NCBI GenBank assembly: GCA_029207755.1
Contig: JARCOQ010000006.1
Location: 29,532,522 to 29,596,521 of the forward strand
DNA: 64,000 bases
Source of the DNA: Chamaea fasciata
Taxonomy: Eukaryota; Chordata; Aves; Passeriformes; Sylviidae
Direction of reading: 5' to 3'
The position numbers and the translations under genes were made by a program. Below, in pieces: positions 49,435 to 62,998 of this stretch (within the stretch, counting starts at the first letter, position 1; every line of letters begins with the position of its first letter). The notes beneath the pieces were generated by a model. The model was not told the DNA's origin and searched no databases. It saw only the letters and a list, made by a program, of their open reading frames with translations.

Positions 49435-52400
49435 CTGCAAAACAGAATCACAAAGAATTTGCTCTAGGCATATATAGTTTAGAGAAAATTAAATCTTAAG
49501 ACAAGTCAGTTTTACCAGAGACTAAAGGACCTTAGTCTTAGGAAAGAAGTTTGACTTTACGGTCACAATGGAAATTTTTCCTTGAAAAACAAAAACCTGA
49601 AATTTTGGGAAAACATTGTTTCAGTTGTCCAGAAAAGATATGAAAGTATTTCTAAAGTAAGTACTGATGGAATAGACTTTGGTTTGGGCACCAAAAAATT
49701 ATGTATACTAATACATTGAAGAGTAAGAACTCACACGGCATTTACCAGAGACAAGAAAAAATTAAGTCACTGTGGAATTGTTTGTCACAGTGCTGCTTTT
49801 ATCTCTAGTCATTGAGAAAAAAAAAAAGGGGGGGGGTGGGGAGGGGGAAGCTTTGGTCATATATTACCAGGTTTGCCTCAGATTAGTGTTTTATTGAGAC
49901 TGTGAGTTTTTTAAAAGGCAATGTGAACTACATGTCTAATACTGTTCATAAAAAGATGGAACATACAGTCTTGAGATTATTTTATTGTCTTTAAATAGAC
50001 TAGCATAAACCATGTAAGTTAACTACTTGAAAAAAAGGCTTTTTGGCCACTAAATTTCTACCACAGAAAGAGGATTTCCCTTTAAGAAACACATGCAACT
50101 GAAGACATCATCTTTTTTAAAAAAAAGGAAGTTGGAGCCTCTCTAAATGCACAAAAGCTAAATACTTGCAAAAAAAAAGAAAATCTATACATGAGGAGCA
50201 ATTTGCTTAACACATAAGTAAACACAGTTATTCTGTGGGAATCTGACCCTGATCAACACTAGATAATTACAACCAATTTGTTTTAGTAAAGCACAAGGCG
50301 TGAAGCAGTCCTTAAGTTGTTTTGGTTTTTTTTTTGTAAATCGCTAAATTAAGCATGTTTGCTCAGAATTCACTGCAAGCAGTTAACAACTGCCTGCAAA
50401 CTAGTGTGTTACTTCCTCTTCTAAATCAGCAGCACACCATGGAATTAACACTTCAGTTGTACAAGCCGCCTTTTAGTGCAGGACTAGTTAGGGTACAATC
50501 TGTCCTATTAAAAACTCTGGAGTCAGCTAACCAGGCTGTGTGCAGGAAGAAAAAAAAAACCAAAATGACCCCACCAAAACCTCACAGGTTTACAGTTTGA
50601 TCACTTTCAGATTCAAACCTGTTTATTCATAGAATTTGGAGCAGCTACTGCAATCCTGAGTAAAGATGGACAGGTATGAAGTGATCTCAGCCCAGTAAAG
50701 CTCTGAAAACTCAACTCATTAGAAGAATTTTAATGAAGTATTGACTGTACAAAAATGCAGATGTAGGCTAACTGCTAGGATCAGCTTTTTCACTTCTGAA
50801 ATACTATTTACCATATATGTAATTATTCTAATGCATTTAAAATCTGGATTCCTTTTCTTAATCTCAGAGTTAAACATTTTGGTATGTTCAAAGGCTAGTA
50901 TTTTCAGATCAGCACTAAAACTGAGATTACTGTTAAAAAAATCTAGTTTTCAGTGCACAAACTAATGGCATACAAAATATACTTTTAGTAACAACAGCAT
51001 TTCAAACCTCATGATTTCTGAACTTCTCAAATAAGAAGTCATTTTAGAGAAAAGATTTATAAAGTTCAAGTGCTCATCAGACAAAAAACAAAAACAAACC
51101 CTAATGCTGCCACATGGAATTACCAGTCCAAGGACATCCCATAACAAAGGGCTGAGCTGACAAAGCAGGAGAAATGCTCTCTTGTCATTTCTTTTTCTCT
51201 GCTAACACAAGACAAACTCCAAACAAGCCAAGTGCCTTTTTGATTTAATATTGCTGACAGGATCACAGTAGTTTGTCATACATTTCATGACACACACAGC
51301 ATTAAGCCTCCCATTCTGATCTTTGTGTGCCCTACCAATCTAGTAAAAACACTTCAGCTTTACAATTTTTTTTTCTGACATTATTACACAGTAGACTAAA
51401 TGAAAGAATAAAAAACAAGAACAGCACTGTACTTAGCATTAGAATACAAAGTAAATTGCTTAGTTCTTTCCAATTGGGCTCAAAGTCATAAAAATTTCAC
51501 TAACATATGAATTACATGTAATCTTAAATCATTATACTCACAAAACCTTACTATTACATATAAAGAATTCTCATCAAGTGTAAAAAATTCTCTAAAGAAA
51601 AACAATCTCACAGAAAATCAACAGATCAAAACATTGCATATATTTACCAACCTCCACAAAACAAAATACATGCTTTAGAATAGAAATAAAAGGAATACAA
51701 CCTACTTCTCTTCCCAGTAAACGTGGCTAACAAAGGAACAATACAAAAGCTGTAAGACCCCACTACCAGCAATGTAAGTAAGGTAATATCATAGTGGCTT
51801 CCTGAGTCAGTCGGTGGTGTTAGTGTAGAATTGAAGAAAATAACAGGAGAAAAATTAGTTTCTGTGCAACTGCGGAGTCCTCCTGGTATAGTCATTTAAA
51901 AAAAGATCTAAGCAAGCTTAAAGTCTACGAGACTGCAGCCATGTTCAACCTCTCATATTTCTCTTGCTTGGTCTTCGTGAATCGGAGTGGAAAAAACTGT
52001 AAGCTTGAAGGCAGTGGACAAAACAGATGACAGCAGCCAGCAAATCAGGCTAAATAAGGAGTCATCTGTTTGGATACTTAATCTGAATACACTCCTTTGT
52101 TATGAAGCGATGACCCCTTCCTTTGTTAGATGAGGGAGCAAAACGAAGAGAGGACAAAGCTGCCTAGCAATTCCAGATACAGTCCTAAACCTGAACAGCA
52201 AAAGTCAACATGGCTGTCACTGTATCAGAACCCATCTCATTACAGAGCAAGATGCACATGCATATTTTATTACACATACACTTAACTCATTTGAGGAATA
52301 TGTTAGGTTTTAGTTTAATGCAGTTTAATGGTGGGGAGGGAGAAGGATACGAGAAAATGCAGTTATGTGTGTATGCATATGCGCATATATAAACCACAGA

Positions 52401-53243
52401 CGTATGTTAAATCACAGTTCTCTTTTTCAGACCACTGAAAACAGATTTAAGTGACATCTGGCACAAATAAAAGGCCTTTGCCCAGTCTTCAAGATATAAC
52501 AGGTGATATGATAGTAGCAGAATATTTGAATGTACTTATTTGAATATGCATAGCTAGGAATGTCTGATAGTCAGCTGTGTTATTTCCTTCATATTTTTCC
52601 CCACAGAACTCCTAAGAACTGCAGTAGAACTTCAAAAAAAAGCAAGTCCTGGTATTTTTCTCACTAATTTTGATCAAGATTGATTTGGTTAGGTCATACA
52701 CCAATATTTACAGCTACTTTAGAAATTACAGAAGTCTACCCATGCAAAGATTTATCTTCTAAAACAAGTTTAACTTATGTGCTTGTAATTTCATCTATGT
52801 ATTTTGTCCTAAAACTCTGAAAGCAGATATAAACCAGTTGAAGAAAACATTTAGCATCAATAAACCTGTAACACGCTGTTACAAATATTATGACAAGTAA
52901 GCTTGTCATTCAGACATTCTGTTCAGACACTTTACACTACATGTAAACACTAGGAAAGTCTTGCCTAAGTAGACATGCTGGTTATGTAATGTTTCAGGAT
53001 GGAAGAGAAGTTGTACTAAAATCTCCAAAATCCAGGGCTCAAAGCTCCTTCAGGTAGTACATGTCAAAAAGGAAAGTTCTAAGTAAAGAGGCGAAAAGAG
53101 TAAAACCTAGAAATAATAAGTTGTACAGCAGAATTAACACAGGTACTTGTCAGAAAGGACTCCCTTACAAGAGGATTTTTACCAAAAAGCAACTGATGCT
53201 GGCCATCAATCAGTCAAAACCCATAACCTTCACATATACTTAC
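49435..53243 (-). other. MTUS1: MTUS1 intron with a G-rich tract
   Basis: About 3.8 kb of AT-rich intron. The only outstanding element is the A-run plus G-tract at 49817-49847; a short (A)n/(T)n texture is otherwise usual here. No exon seen. Confidence 0.7.
49817..49847 (+). repeat. A-run followed by G-quadruplex-like tract
   Basis: Eleven A are followed by nine G, then T, four G, A and five G (49828-49847). Splitting the nine-G run gives four or more G-triplets, enough for a G-quadruplex on the plus strand, the non-template-equivalent strand being C-rich for MTUS1 RNA. Confidence 0.75.
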
Positions 53244-53426
53244 AATTAGTGCTGAAAAGACTTTGCTCACTCTGAGCACTGCTGACTGATGAGATGCTAG
53301 GTGTTCTTTCAAGCACTGATCTTTTGACAGGCACTTTGGATTTGGCAAGGGATTTACCAAAGCCAGTCCACGAGGCTGGAGAATCTCTCACTGAGGCATG
53401 CTTCTCTCCTGGCAAAGATCCTACAC
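53244..53426 (-). CDS. MTUS1: MTUS1 long-isoform exon (Ser-rich, GSLPGEKHAS...)
   Basis: A 183-base internal exon, 2 + 60 codons + 1, with acceptor CTAATTGACAG|GT (53428-53427) and donor AATT|GTAAGT (53243 onward) on the minus strand. The frame GSLPGEKHASVRDSPASWTG, FGKSLAKSKVPVKRSVLE and RTPSISSVSSAQSEQSLFST is basic and Ser-rich. A similar RSSSVSSVSSTQSGDS motif is present in the paralogue MTUS2 at the matching place before the coiled coil, which supports the assignment to the MTUS family. It splices in phase to 49434. It belongs to the long (ATIP3-type) form, whose large N-terminal exon must be beyond 64000. Confidence 0.88.
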
Positions 53427-56400
53427 CTGTCAATTAGCGGGGAAAGAGGAGTGAGAAATAAGAGCAGAAGGAGTAGGAAAGAAACTTAAATGATTGGTTC
53501 TTTTACACGTATGCCTACAAATACAAAAATTTACACAGCAAAAATCCATATAAAATGGCTTAATCTACTTCCTACTGATATGGTACAGAGTGCTGTAAAC
53601 GCAGAAAACCAGTTCCAAGGACTTAAAGCCTTAGAAACAAATCAAGAGTTTAAGAGATTTTCCTTCAATGCAGACACCTGCACACACACAAAAAAAGTCT
53701 TCTTTTGCATTTTCCTGCCTCACATTATGGTTTGCTGTACTGGCAATTCCACAAAAATATAACCTCCATTTCAAAGACAATCTAAGAAAGGATCCTTCTG
53801 TTTGTTTCTCCCCAAAACAGATTCACAACCCCACTCCCCTTTGACAGAACACTCTAAATGATAATATCCTTTCAAGGAATAAGAGAGCATGAGAGTATCA
53901 AATGGCTTTATACTCATATAATATCTTGAAAACTGAGTAGTTCTACACAATAGTTTAGTGCAGCACATCCAAAACCAAGTTCTTAATGGCCAGCTGGTGC
54001 AGAAACATTTTTGTATTTTGTCCAGTTTTCATTTGAGCCTGTTGAATACAAACACCCAACAGCTAAGTTGATCAAATAGGAAAAGCACCTATACAGGAGG
54101 TAGGTGTAGGAAGAACTCACTCTTGCACTACTAACAAAGAATATACACTTTCCGCAAGAAAACCTGAGTTTAGACAAATTAAACTTTTAGTTTATTTCCT
54201 GCAAAGTGTGCACCTAGATTAAAATTTCAACGGCCCAGAGAAGTTGCATACACCCAGACTTCTTTTGCCAGCTCTGAGTTGACTCCTGTCACCTCCAGTA
54301 TCAAGATCTTAATAGAGCCTTCTGAATATGGATAAGAGAATTTTTTGTACAAAACAGAGATATGGAAGACAGACTTACATTTTTTAGAAAATATTTTGTT
54401 ATTTATTATAAGAAAAACTATCTAAAATATATTCATTTCCTATGTCACTGCCGTTTTCAAGGCCGACAGTTTATCTTAATGGAAAAGAAGCAACTACAGT
54501 GTCTCAGATTTGACTTAGATCAATCAAATTTATATTTAAAGGAAATACCCTTTACTCTTGTCACTATAAATAATATTCCAACTCTGCTTAAGCTAGAAAA
54601 CTGCTGAAATATGACAAGACTAGGTAATAATTTCACCTTAAGCAACACTAGTTTTACCACAGAATTTCTACTCATAAATACTAACGACCAAGAAACCTTC
54701 AATTGGTACCAAACCCAGGAAATCATTACATTAAGGGGTTAGACAAGAAAAGCATGCCCAATGTCTTCCTTTCAACAGTAGGTGGTGTGACAGGATTAAC
54801 TTGTCTCAAAACATGCTGTATGAAGTATGCAAAATCAGGAACAGGACTAGTAAAGGAAGGGATGTCCAAGCTACTTCCCTCAGTTCAGATCAATTCAGAA
54901 ACAGAAGAGAAACCTCCCTTACAATACATACTAAACCTGCATTAGCATATTACATATTACTGGTCACAGAATATAACACACAACACAAGCTTCAATGAGC
55001 AATTAAACAAGCTTTCCATCAGATCTTGCTTCACAGGTGCACTTTTACTATTTGCCATTACTAAGCAGAACTCTGATTCTGTATATACCTTTACTGTAGT
55101 CTGGTATTAAACCTCTGAGACAAAATTCCCAGCCATGTTTTAGAATTTTTTGAAAGTTATTCAAAGGGACAATCGAATATATGGAACATCCTAAAGAGTA
55201 TACAAGCTTTGTTGTGCTATGAGAACACCACAAACCACAAATTCATACTTTTAAAAAACACCTCTGAAACAGCACTCCAGACAACATAACAGCAATAATT
55301 TTATGTGTTTGACCAAAAAAGTTTCTGTCGCATTTACAATGTCATAGAACAAACCAGAAAGCCTCATAAAACTTTCCACAATGTTTTCTGAAGTATTGTT
55401 TCATTAATGGGTCAACATACCAGGAAAACAACTAATCTAAACCAGTCAGGAATTCTTTTTCTAAATAGCCTCCCAGCAAAACAAGGTATAACCCGAACAA
55501 CTCCCCCAAAAACAAACAGAAAAAAGTGTCACTGTACAAACACTGTGTGTTAAGTTTGTATGACTTAGTTAAAGTTCTACATTACAAAAGGGAGCTAGAG
55601 GAACAAATGCATTTTATCAGCTGCATTTGATTAAAGATGAAGGTAACATGCTTGATTGCTATTGTGCTGGACTCATTCATCCAGTCCAAAACATACAGGA
55701 ACAAAATTCTGTTTCCTTCACAGTGATTTTCACTCAAGAGGGGTCAAAGTAAGCACGCGAAAATCTCAGTCTTGTCTAGTACAGCATGTTCCCTATACAT
55801 GATCGGCAGCTAACCCAACCTCTCTGCAGAGGCTGGAGTGCGCCAGTGCTCTGAACTCAAACCCAACGAGTGAGCACAGCAATCTCTAGGATGCCCAGTT
55901 TGAAAAGCAGATCAAACAGATCACCTTTTCTCTTAGTTCTTCTAGTGGCTGTTATTTTCCTATAATGCTTCTATTAAAGTAATTACTCAAGCACTCATTT
56001 TTCAAAAGCCCAGCTTCAGGGTGAATTGAAGCCATGACATAAGATCGTTAAGCAAGTACTCTAGGTATTACTACAACTAATGGTTTTAAAGGTTTTTTCC
56101 TAAGTGCCATTTCCTAAGAAAGGAGTTATACAGAATTAAATGCAAAGGTTTAGAAGACAGAAGCAGGAAGATATGGAAACAAACAAAAGTATTGGAAATG
56201 AGCATAAAAGCAGGATATTTAGTCAACCATTATTATAAAGACAACAAGCAGTAGCATCAAAGTAACAGGCTTTCATCAGTTATTTAATCTAGTCACTGAA
56301 GTGGGATACCAGAAATACCACATTCCTCTACAGTGAACTAATAAGTTGGCAATTCTTTAGAAAAAAGTCCCCATGCAACAACCATGTTACTTGAAATATG

Positions 56401-59400
56401 TTAAAGCCTCTCTTGTATTGGAATGGAAATAAGCAAAGAACAAAGCTCATTCTACAAGAAGCTCTGAAGTCAGCTTTCATATCCTTACTCAAATAATCAT
56501 CCTTTCATATCAATCCATCATACGTGGTAATTGTCAAGAAAAAGTTAAAGCTTCCTTTAAACAGCACTGGAGCCTAAAAAACCACACATTGACAGAACGT
56601 TGACATGAGGCAGACTGTAAAGCCAAATACGTATTCACAAATTCTGAAATTTCATATCCACCATTTCAAAACACATCAACACATTTTACATCTAGAGCTG
56701 AACACTGAGCAACTGGCATTCACAGAGCTACATGACACCTGGAAATGAGTAGTTGGAAGCCTTTTCCAAACACAAACTTTGGGCACACTAAGTGCAAAAG
56801 GAGTTTTTTGAAGGATACTGTTTGTTTGATTCTGATTTTCCCAGCAGGTTTAAAAGTCCAAAGGGCTCTGTTTTAAAAATCCTGAACTTCTTGGCTGGTG
56901 AAAAAACCCTGTCTAAGCCTACACTACAAGGTCTTGATAAAGCACAGGGAGTAAGCCTTCAAGAAAACATGCTATCTTTTGGCATCTATTGAAAAGAGCA
57001 AGTAAATAATGGAAAGACAAACTGGACTTTGGTATTGCTTCCAGTGGACCAACCTTAACATATGTGTAAGAGTGCGTACGGTTGCCATTTTAAATAGTGT
57101 AAAGCAGTAGTAATACTAACAGTTTTCTGATGGCTGCAAGCTCTCCAGTTTGCCTGATCAGCCATTCAGCATTATTGACTATACTATCTGTTATGCTATA
57201 CATGTATCAGTGTTCCTTCAAGGAAGAGTGGTTACAGTATGTTTCATAATTCTAAGGTGAAGTCTTTCGAATTATCTCCCCCTTTTAAAGTCTCAAATTA
57301 CTACCAAAATTACCAAAAAGGCAGGAAACAGTTACATTATGTTGCTATCAGTGTTCAAAAGTTCAACACAAACATGGATAAAAACAGGGAATGTCAAGTT
57401 ATTTTTGGGTCTTGAAATATTTATAGGAGAGAAATTTACTTGTTTACAGAATAACAGCTGGTCAGAGAACAGTTTATATACTAAGGCAAGATTCAAGCCT
57501 CCATTGATACAGACTTCCACAGCATTCTTCACACTCCCCTACAATCCTTAGACAGGTAGCAAGGAACCAGCAATAAGCTAGTGCCAAAAAAATAACTAGG
57601 GTGTCAGTATCCATGCAGGTGGGTGTTCACAGGTTCTTCCTCTTGTAGCTAAATATTCTTGGACTAAAACTGGAGAACAGATCATCACTACTACAGAGAA
57701 TTTATCAGCAGTTACCAACAACCAAAACAACCCTTTTTCTTTCCTCAAATGATTCTACCATCAGAAGAGTGATGGGGGTGTTTTCAATTAGAGGAAGAGA
57801 GAGGAAGAGTAGTATCCCATGTATGCCTACTGTTCAGTTTCACTTTTGCCCCTCCCTATTTGGTCCAGTTTTAAAATATGGCAGATTAAACCCTTCCACA
57901 ATCAGAGACTTCTCCCTTCATCATCTTCCTCTCAACCCCTTGCATTATGACCTTTCCAGCATCTAGAAACAGCCCTTCTCTTCTCTCAAGTTTGAGCTCA
58001 CACCTGCTCTCTCACCTCGTGTCAGCCCATAACGATGCCTTGCTGAATTTAGTTCATTTTAGGTCTTTCCTTTTGTAGGCTGAACTAGAGCAGCCCCATG
58101 AGAGATCAACCCTGCAGAGTCATGCAGACACCTCCTATGACCCCCAGGCAAAGCCTGTCTCTGGACAGCAGTTAGTTTTACACCAGCTTCCCAGGCACAG
58201 CAGTGGCACAGCAGTGGCAAAGCTTGCCCACTCCGGTTTTGCCAGGAGACTGTCACAGGCTGCATGCTGACTTAAACTCTAGCTCAACACAGCTATGGTA
58301 AAGTTCTGTCTGCTTAGGAGTACTGAGCTCAAGAAGTCAAATCAATGTACTGCAAGGTAAGCTGAGGCAAAAGAAAACCACCAATCCTATCCAATCATGC
58401 TTTTCATTATTTTCCAGCTTTCCATACTACACATGCTTCAGCTGTGTTAGGCACTGAATTTTGTTTGACTTAGATTGCAGCTTTAAAACTCATGTTATCT
58501 ACAAATCTTTTAAGTTTTCTGTTGCAGGACTTCATGCGTTCCTTGAATGAAACAGCAAGCTCACTGCAGCAAAACAAATACAATTTTCTTCTGGAAGACA
58601 ATTATGCATGTTTCCCTCCTCCTTCTCCCCTACCCTGAGAGAATTCAGAACTAAGCAGTACAGGTAAAGAGTTATTTGAAGACACACCAGCATGTCCCTG
58701 CAAGTAAATGACTAGGCACCAAGAAATTCCCCTGCAGGGAAGTAGTGCACACCTCTCTTCTAAAGGAGAATATTCTTATAGATACATCCACATTTCTGAC
58801 AGCATCAATACGCTGACTGTAAGAATCAAGCTCTGCAAGTACGATCATGCTTCCTGGTACAGGTACAACATATTAAAACTTCAATGGGCCTGGTCACAAA
58901 ATTGCCTGTAAAAAGTCTGGGAACATACGTGAAAAAATGATTTCCCTGATTATGGTAACTAATGGCACCTTAAACAAAGCTGACAGGATGAAACGCCCCC
59001 TTTTGAAAGCCAGTAGACTATCTGAATTACCCATAAACTCAAATATTTCCAACTCCCTCTGCCTCTTTTCCCCAAAACCCTCAAAACTTAGAGAACCACA
59101 TCCAAACTATCCAGAGATAAATAAACCAGCCTGCTTTGAAATCATTCATAGCAACAGATCCCATACTACCTCACAAACAAAAACCTTTCACTTTTACTTG
59201 TTTCTCATGGTCAACTTGACTTCCAAAGCTAAATAGGAAGTATTTTATTCCAAAATACATTGTTATGACGAACCCAATAAAAGGCTTGCAAAAACACAAG
59301 CAGAACCTATCCCACAGGAAGAGTTCCTTGTTAATGAAAAGTAACAAAAGAAAATAGGTGTCAAAATTCTGGTAAGCTTCTCTGATAGTGTATGTAGTCA

Positions 59401-61779
59401 AGGCTAAAAGCAAATTGACAAAGCTACATTCAGATTATATCATTTTATGACTCCCTTCTGGCTTCAAGTTGTGAACTGACCATTTTGTAGCTGAATGATC
59501 AACACGTGGGGCAGGAGTTTAGCAGTCAGTACTCAGCACAAGTAAATATATTGCTCCAGGCAGCTTCCAGCAAACCATTCCTGTTGGGGGTGTCCAGGAA
59601 GTGAGGGTGAAGGAAACATTACCAGGCAAGTCCAACTCGAGCAACTGGAGAAACAATAAACAGCAAGGCTCCCAGGCCCTCACAATTAACAGTTTTCTGA
59701 ACTCTCACAAACTCATCCACTGGACAAAAGTCCTTCTGGATACACTAAGTTTTCCTCCAGTTTAGAGAAGTGGTTATGAGATACAGAGTCACTATGCAGT
59801 AGAGATGTCTGGATTAAGATGAGTGAAGAAGGATCATAGACAAGCTTTGTGTCATACTATGGACTGCAGATCTTATGTTCTGTGGAGACCCATGTATTAG
59901 TGTTCTCCTTCCTATACCTCTGAAGGGGAACACGCAAGTTTTAGGTTCACTTTTAACACAGGTTTTAATTAGTACAGATATATTAAAGAAAAAAGGAGAC
60001 TGAAACCCAGTAATCTGGACTAAGAAGGACAAATAATCATCTTGGGTAAATTAGTGTATGAGGAACCTGCTTTTAGGATCCATAAAAGAAGCTGGTTGCT
60101 CTGTAAAAGAAAAGCATAAAAAGACTGGCTGAAACTGAATTTTAAGACTTATTTGTAGACCCTGGTGCATTCCAAACTTGTTTACGAGGAAGTATATAAA
60201 CACCTTCACAAGTGACTGTCTATTCCAGGGTTTTGAGTGAAGTCATGACTGTTTCAATCCAGAGAACCTGGAAGTTATGTTTGTTTTCTAAAATATTTTG
60301 TTTCCTCTTGGCAATACGTCAATCCAGCTTTAAAGAGTCACGTGGTAGATAACAGGAACGATACAAGCTGAAAAATTATTTTCAGTAACTATATTTGGGC
60401 TGGCTCCTAGTTCAGTGTCAGAACAAAGATTCAAGGACTGTGGGAATGCTTAGTGGAACTAAATTGTTATGATCCTGCTTCACTAGTATTGTGAAAGGCT
60501 ACACCAAGAAGTCCCGAATTACCAAGTTTATATATGCCTCCAGCTCTATAAAAACTGACAGAAACCATTTGGTCTGAATTTTCCATCTGAGAAGCCGTTC
60601 TTTGTACAATAAACAGCAATAACACTCAATAAAAAACTGAGTCTTTATCTGTCACTGCCTGTCCTGGTTTTAACTATGGAAGCTTCTCTCAATCACACAT
60701 TTAATGCATGATCAAGCCAAAATTCAACTGCAGTAATTGAGCAATCCTGAATTAAAAAGAAAATCAGTGTTTCAAAGTATCTAAACTGGCATACACGTAT
60801 TTTCCATAGCATTTGGGGAACTATTTTTCCCATGCTTCTGGTAGCTGCAGAACACAGGAAAAGTCCCTCAGTATGATCAACCTGTCATAAAAGAAAAGTC
60901 TCACTTGTTCAAAAACATATTTAAGGAAACACAGAATTCAAACTTTAAAGCTTCTCTGTACCCAAGCTCTCACTGGTCTTGTTAAATGCTATGAAAATAC
61001 CCTCAAGAGAAAAAGGGAGTGACCACTAGATTAGATTTGTGGAAATGGTAAGTAAAGCACAGGGCTGCTATACTGCTGAAGGGATATCAGTGACTTAAAT
61101 CAGAGACCAAAGAGTACCAAAATGTCAAAAAACACCTCACCAGATAGTAAGAGACATTTTTTTTTAACACACATGGTTTCCATTGATTTCTGCAAGTCTT
61201 TAACAGTAAGCAGAGGAATAGTATTACTGACACTTGCAGATTCTCAAAGAGTTTCAATTACTTACAAGGCTTGACAGAGCTCTCATCTTTTCAGAGGTAA
61301 GACATCAACAACAATGTGAAGTTTCTTACAGTGAGAAATAACTTAAAGTAATGGTGTAATTTTAAGGCAGAAGTGGAGATGAAGTTATAGCATATCAGAA
61401 GTCTTACTTGCAGGGAAAGGTCCTTCCTTAATTTCAGGTAGGTTGTAGTCAGCAAAAGAAGGTTAAAAAGGCATTGGTGGGCATATACAATTTTAGATTT
61501 ACTGTAAATCATTTAGTTTCCTATTTAATGCTGTTCAAATAACTTCCTGCGGCTCAAACTGTCACAGTGCTTTTGTTCAACTGCACAGGAGGTAATATAC
61601 AGTCGCTGGGGCAGGTGTGATAGCAGAAAATTTTGGGAGTGATGTTCCAAGGGAACACCAAAGCTCCTCGGCTTTTCCAAACCCCTTCAACTCCTCCCTT
61701 CAAGTGAGGCAAAGACATGACTCTTCATAAACTATAACCCCTTAACTGTTAGCAGGCTATTACTCCTCCACACTGGCTA

Positions 61780-61819
61780 TGGTACATCCAAATTAGAAGG
61801 GTCTAATTTGGATGTACCA
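61780..61819. repeat. Perfect 18-bp inverted repeat with 4-base loop
   Basis: TGGTACATCCAAATTAGA (61780-61797), loop AGGG, then TCTAATTTGGATGTACCA (61802-61819). All 18 pairs are Watson-Crick and the pairing stops sharply on the outside (A against C). Confidence 0.95.
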
Positions 61820-62876
61820 CAACAACAGTTGCTTTGATTCTGAAACTAGTTCAAAGTCCTCTACCAGGGCTCTGAAATTATATATGCTTTCCAGTAAAAA
61901 TGGGTAAGTCAAACGTTATTCTGTGTCTTGAATTCTAATAAATGTTTTCATTGACAGAAAACAAACATAGAAAAAGACATACAGCCTGCCATCCAGTACT
62001 ACAGAAACCTACACACACCACCATGGAAAAGTTGCCTGCAGAGAATTAACATTTTTGTCTTAAAGTGAGTGCGTCATCCCCTCTTATGAAGAAAGAGATA
62101 AATAGTTACAGAAATAATTTTGAGGCATCTAGTTTGCAGCAAATCTGGAAATCTGGTCACAGTTGCAGAAATGGGGCTTCACCATTTCCAAAATCACTTT
62201 GGTACAATGGATCAAGGTGTGCTTGTCTTTTAGAGAACCTATTTCTAATTCAGCAAAAACTTCAAGTTCTAGCTAAGATACACCAATACAGGTGAACAAT
62301 GCTCAGCAACCCCTTTGAAATAAACAAACCCAGTTATTTCTAGCCTAATGTGCTTTCCAAATAACCTCACAAAAATACAGTGTTTGGGATATGAATTCTG
62401 CTCTCCTGCTGTCTTCTGTTCAGGTGAGGATCAGGAAATTTCCTGAGAAGAAATGCTTTCTATTGGGTTAGTATCTTCCACTGAGTACTTAAGTTTTACA
62501 AGTGGAAAAAAAAAATTAACAAAATCTCAACTCCTGACAAGTTCCATGGATCTTATGACTGGTGTTTTATACACGACATTTTTTTCCTTTCATTTCTTGA
62601 ACAGACATTGTGTGAACACAATCCTCAAAAGCTCTTGATTATTCTAGGAATAATACACACACTAGTACATTTTGGACAGATGCATCACTTCTGCCCCTCA
62701 CCATACACACATAAGAGTTGACATAGAGCTATACTATCATTTCACTCGTTCAGAGCATTTAATAGATTCAACTACACAAACTGCTCTTGTTGCCCAATGA
62801 TCCAAATACTATCAGGAACTGTTTAAGAAATAGCTGCATATATGCTAGTACCTCAGGAAGAAAAAAGTTTGTTAGG

Positions 62877-62998
62877 ATTTGGACATTTTTAAAACTCAGC
62901 TTGACAAACAACTGAACAACCTAGTCTGAATTCCGTAATGACCCAGTTCCAGGCGGCAGGGGCTGGACTAGGCGACCTTCAGAAGTCCTTTCCTTTCT
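62877..62998 (+). mobile_element. CR1 LINE 3'-region fragment
   Basis: TTTGGACATTTTTAAAACTCAG, then GACAAACAACTGAACAACCT, AGTCTGAATTC, GGCAGGGGCTGGACTAGGCG and ACCTTCAGAAGTCCTTTCC follow the CR1 3' region in order (AACTCAGCTGGACAAGG... GGTTGGACTAGATGACC... GGTCCCTTCCAACC). The final ATTCTRTGA repeats are missing or eroded. Confidence 0.85.
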
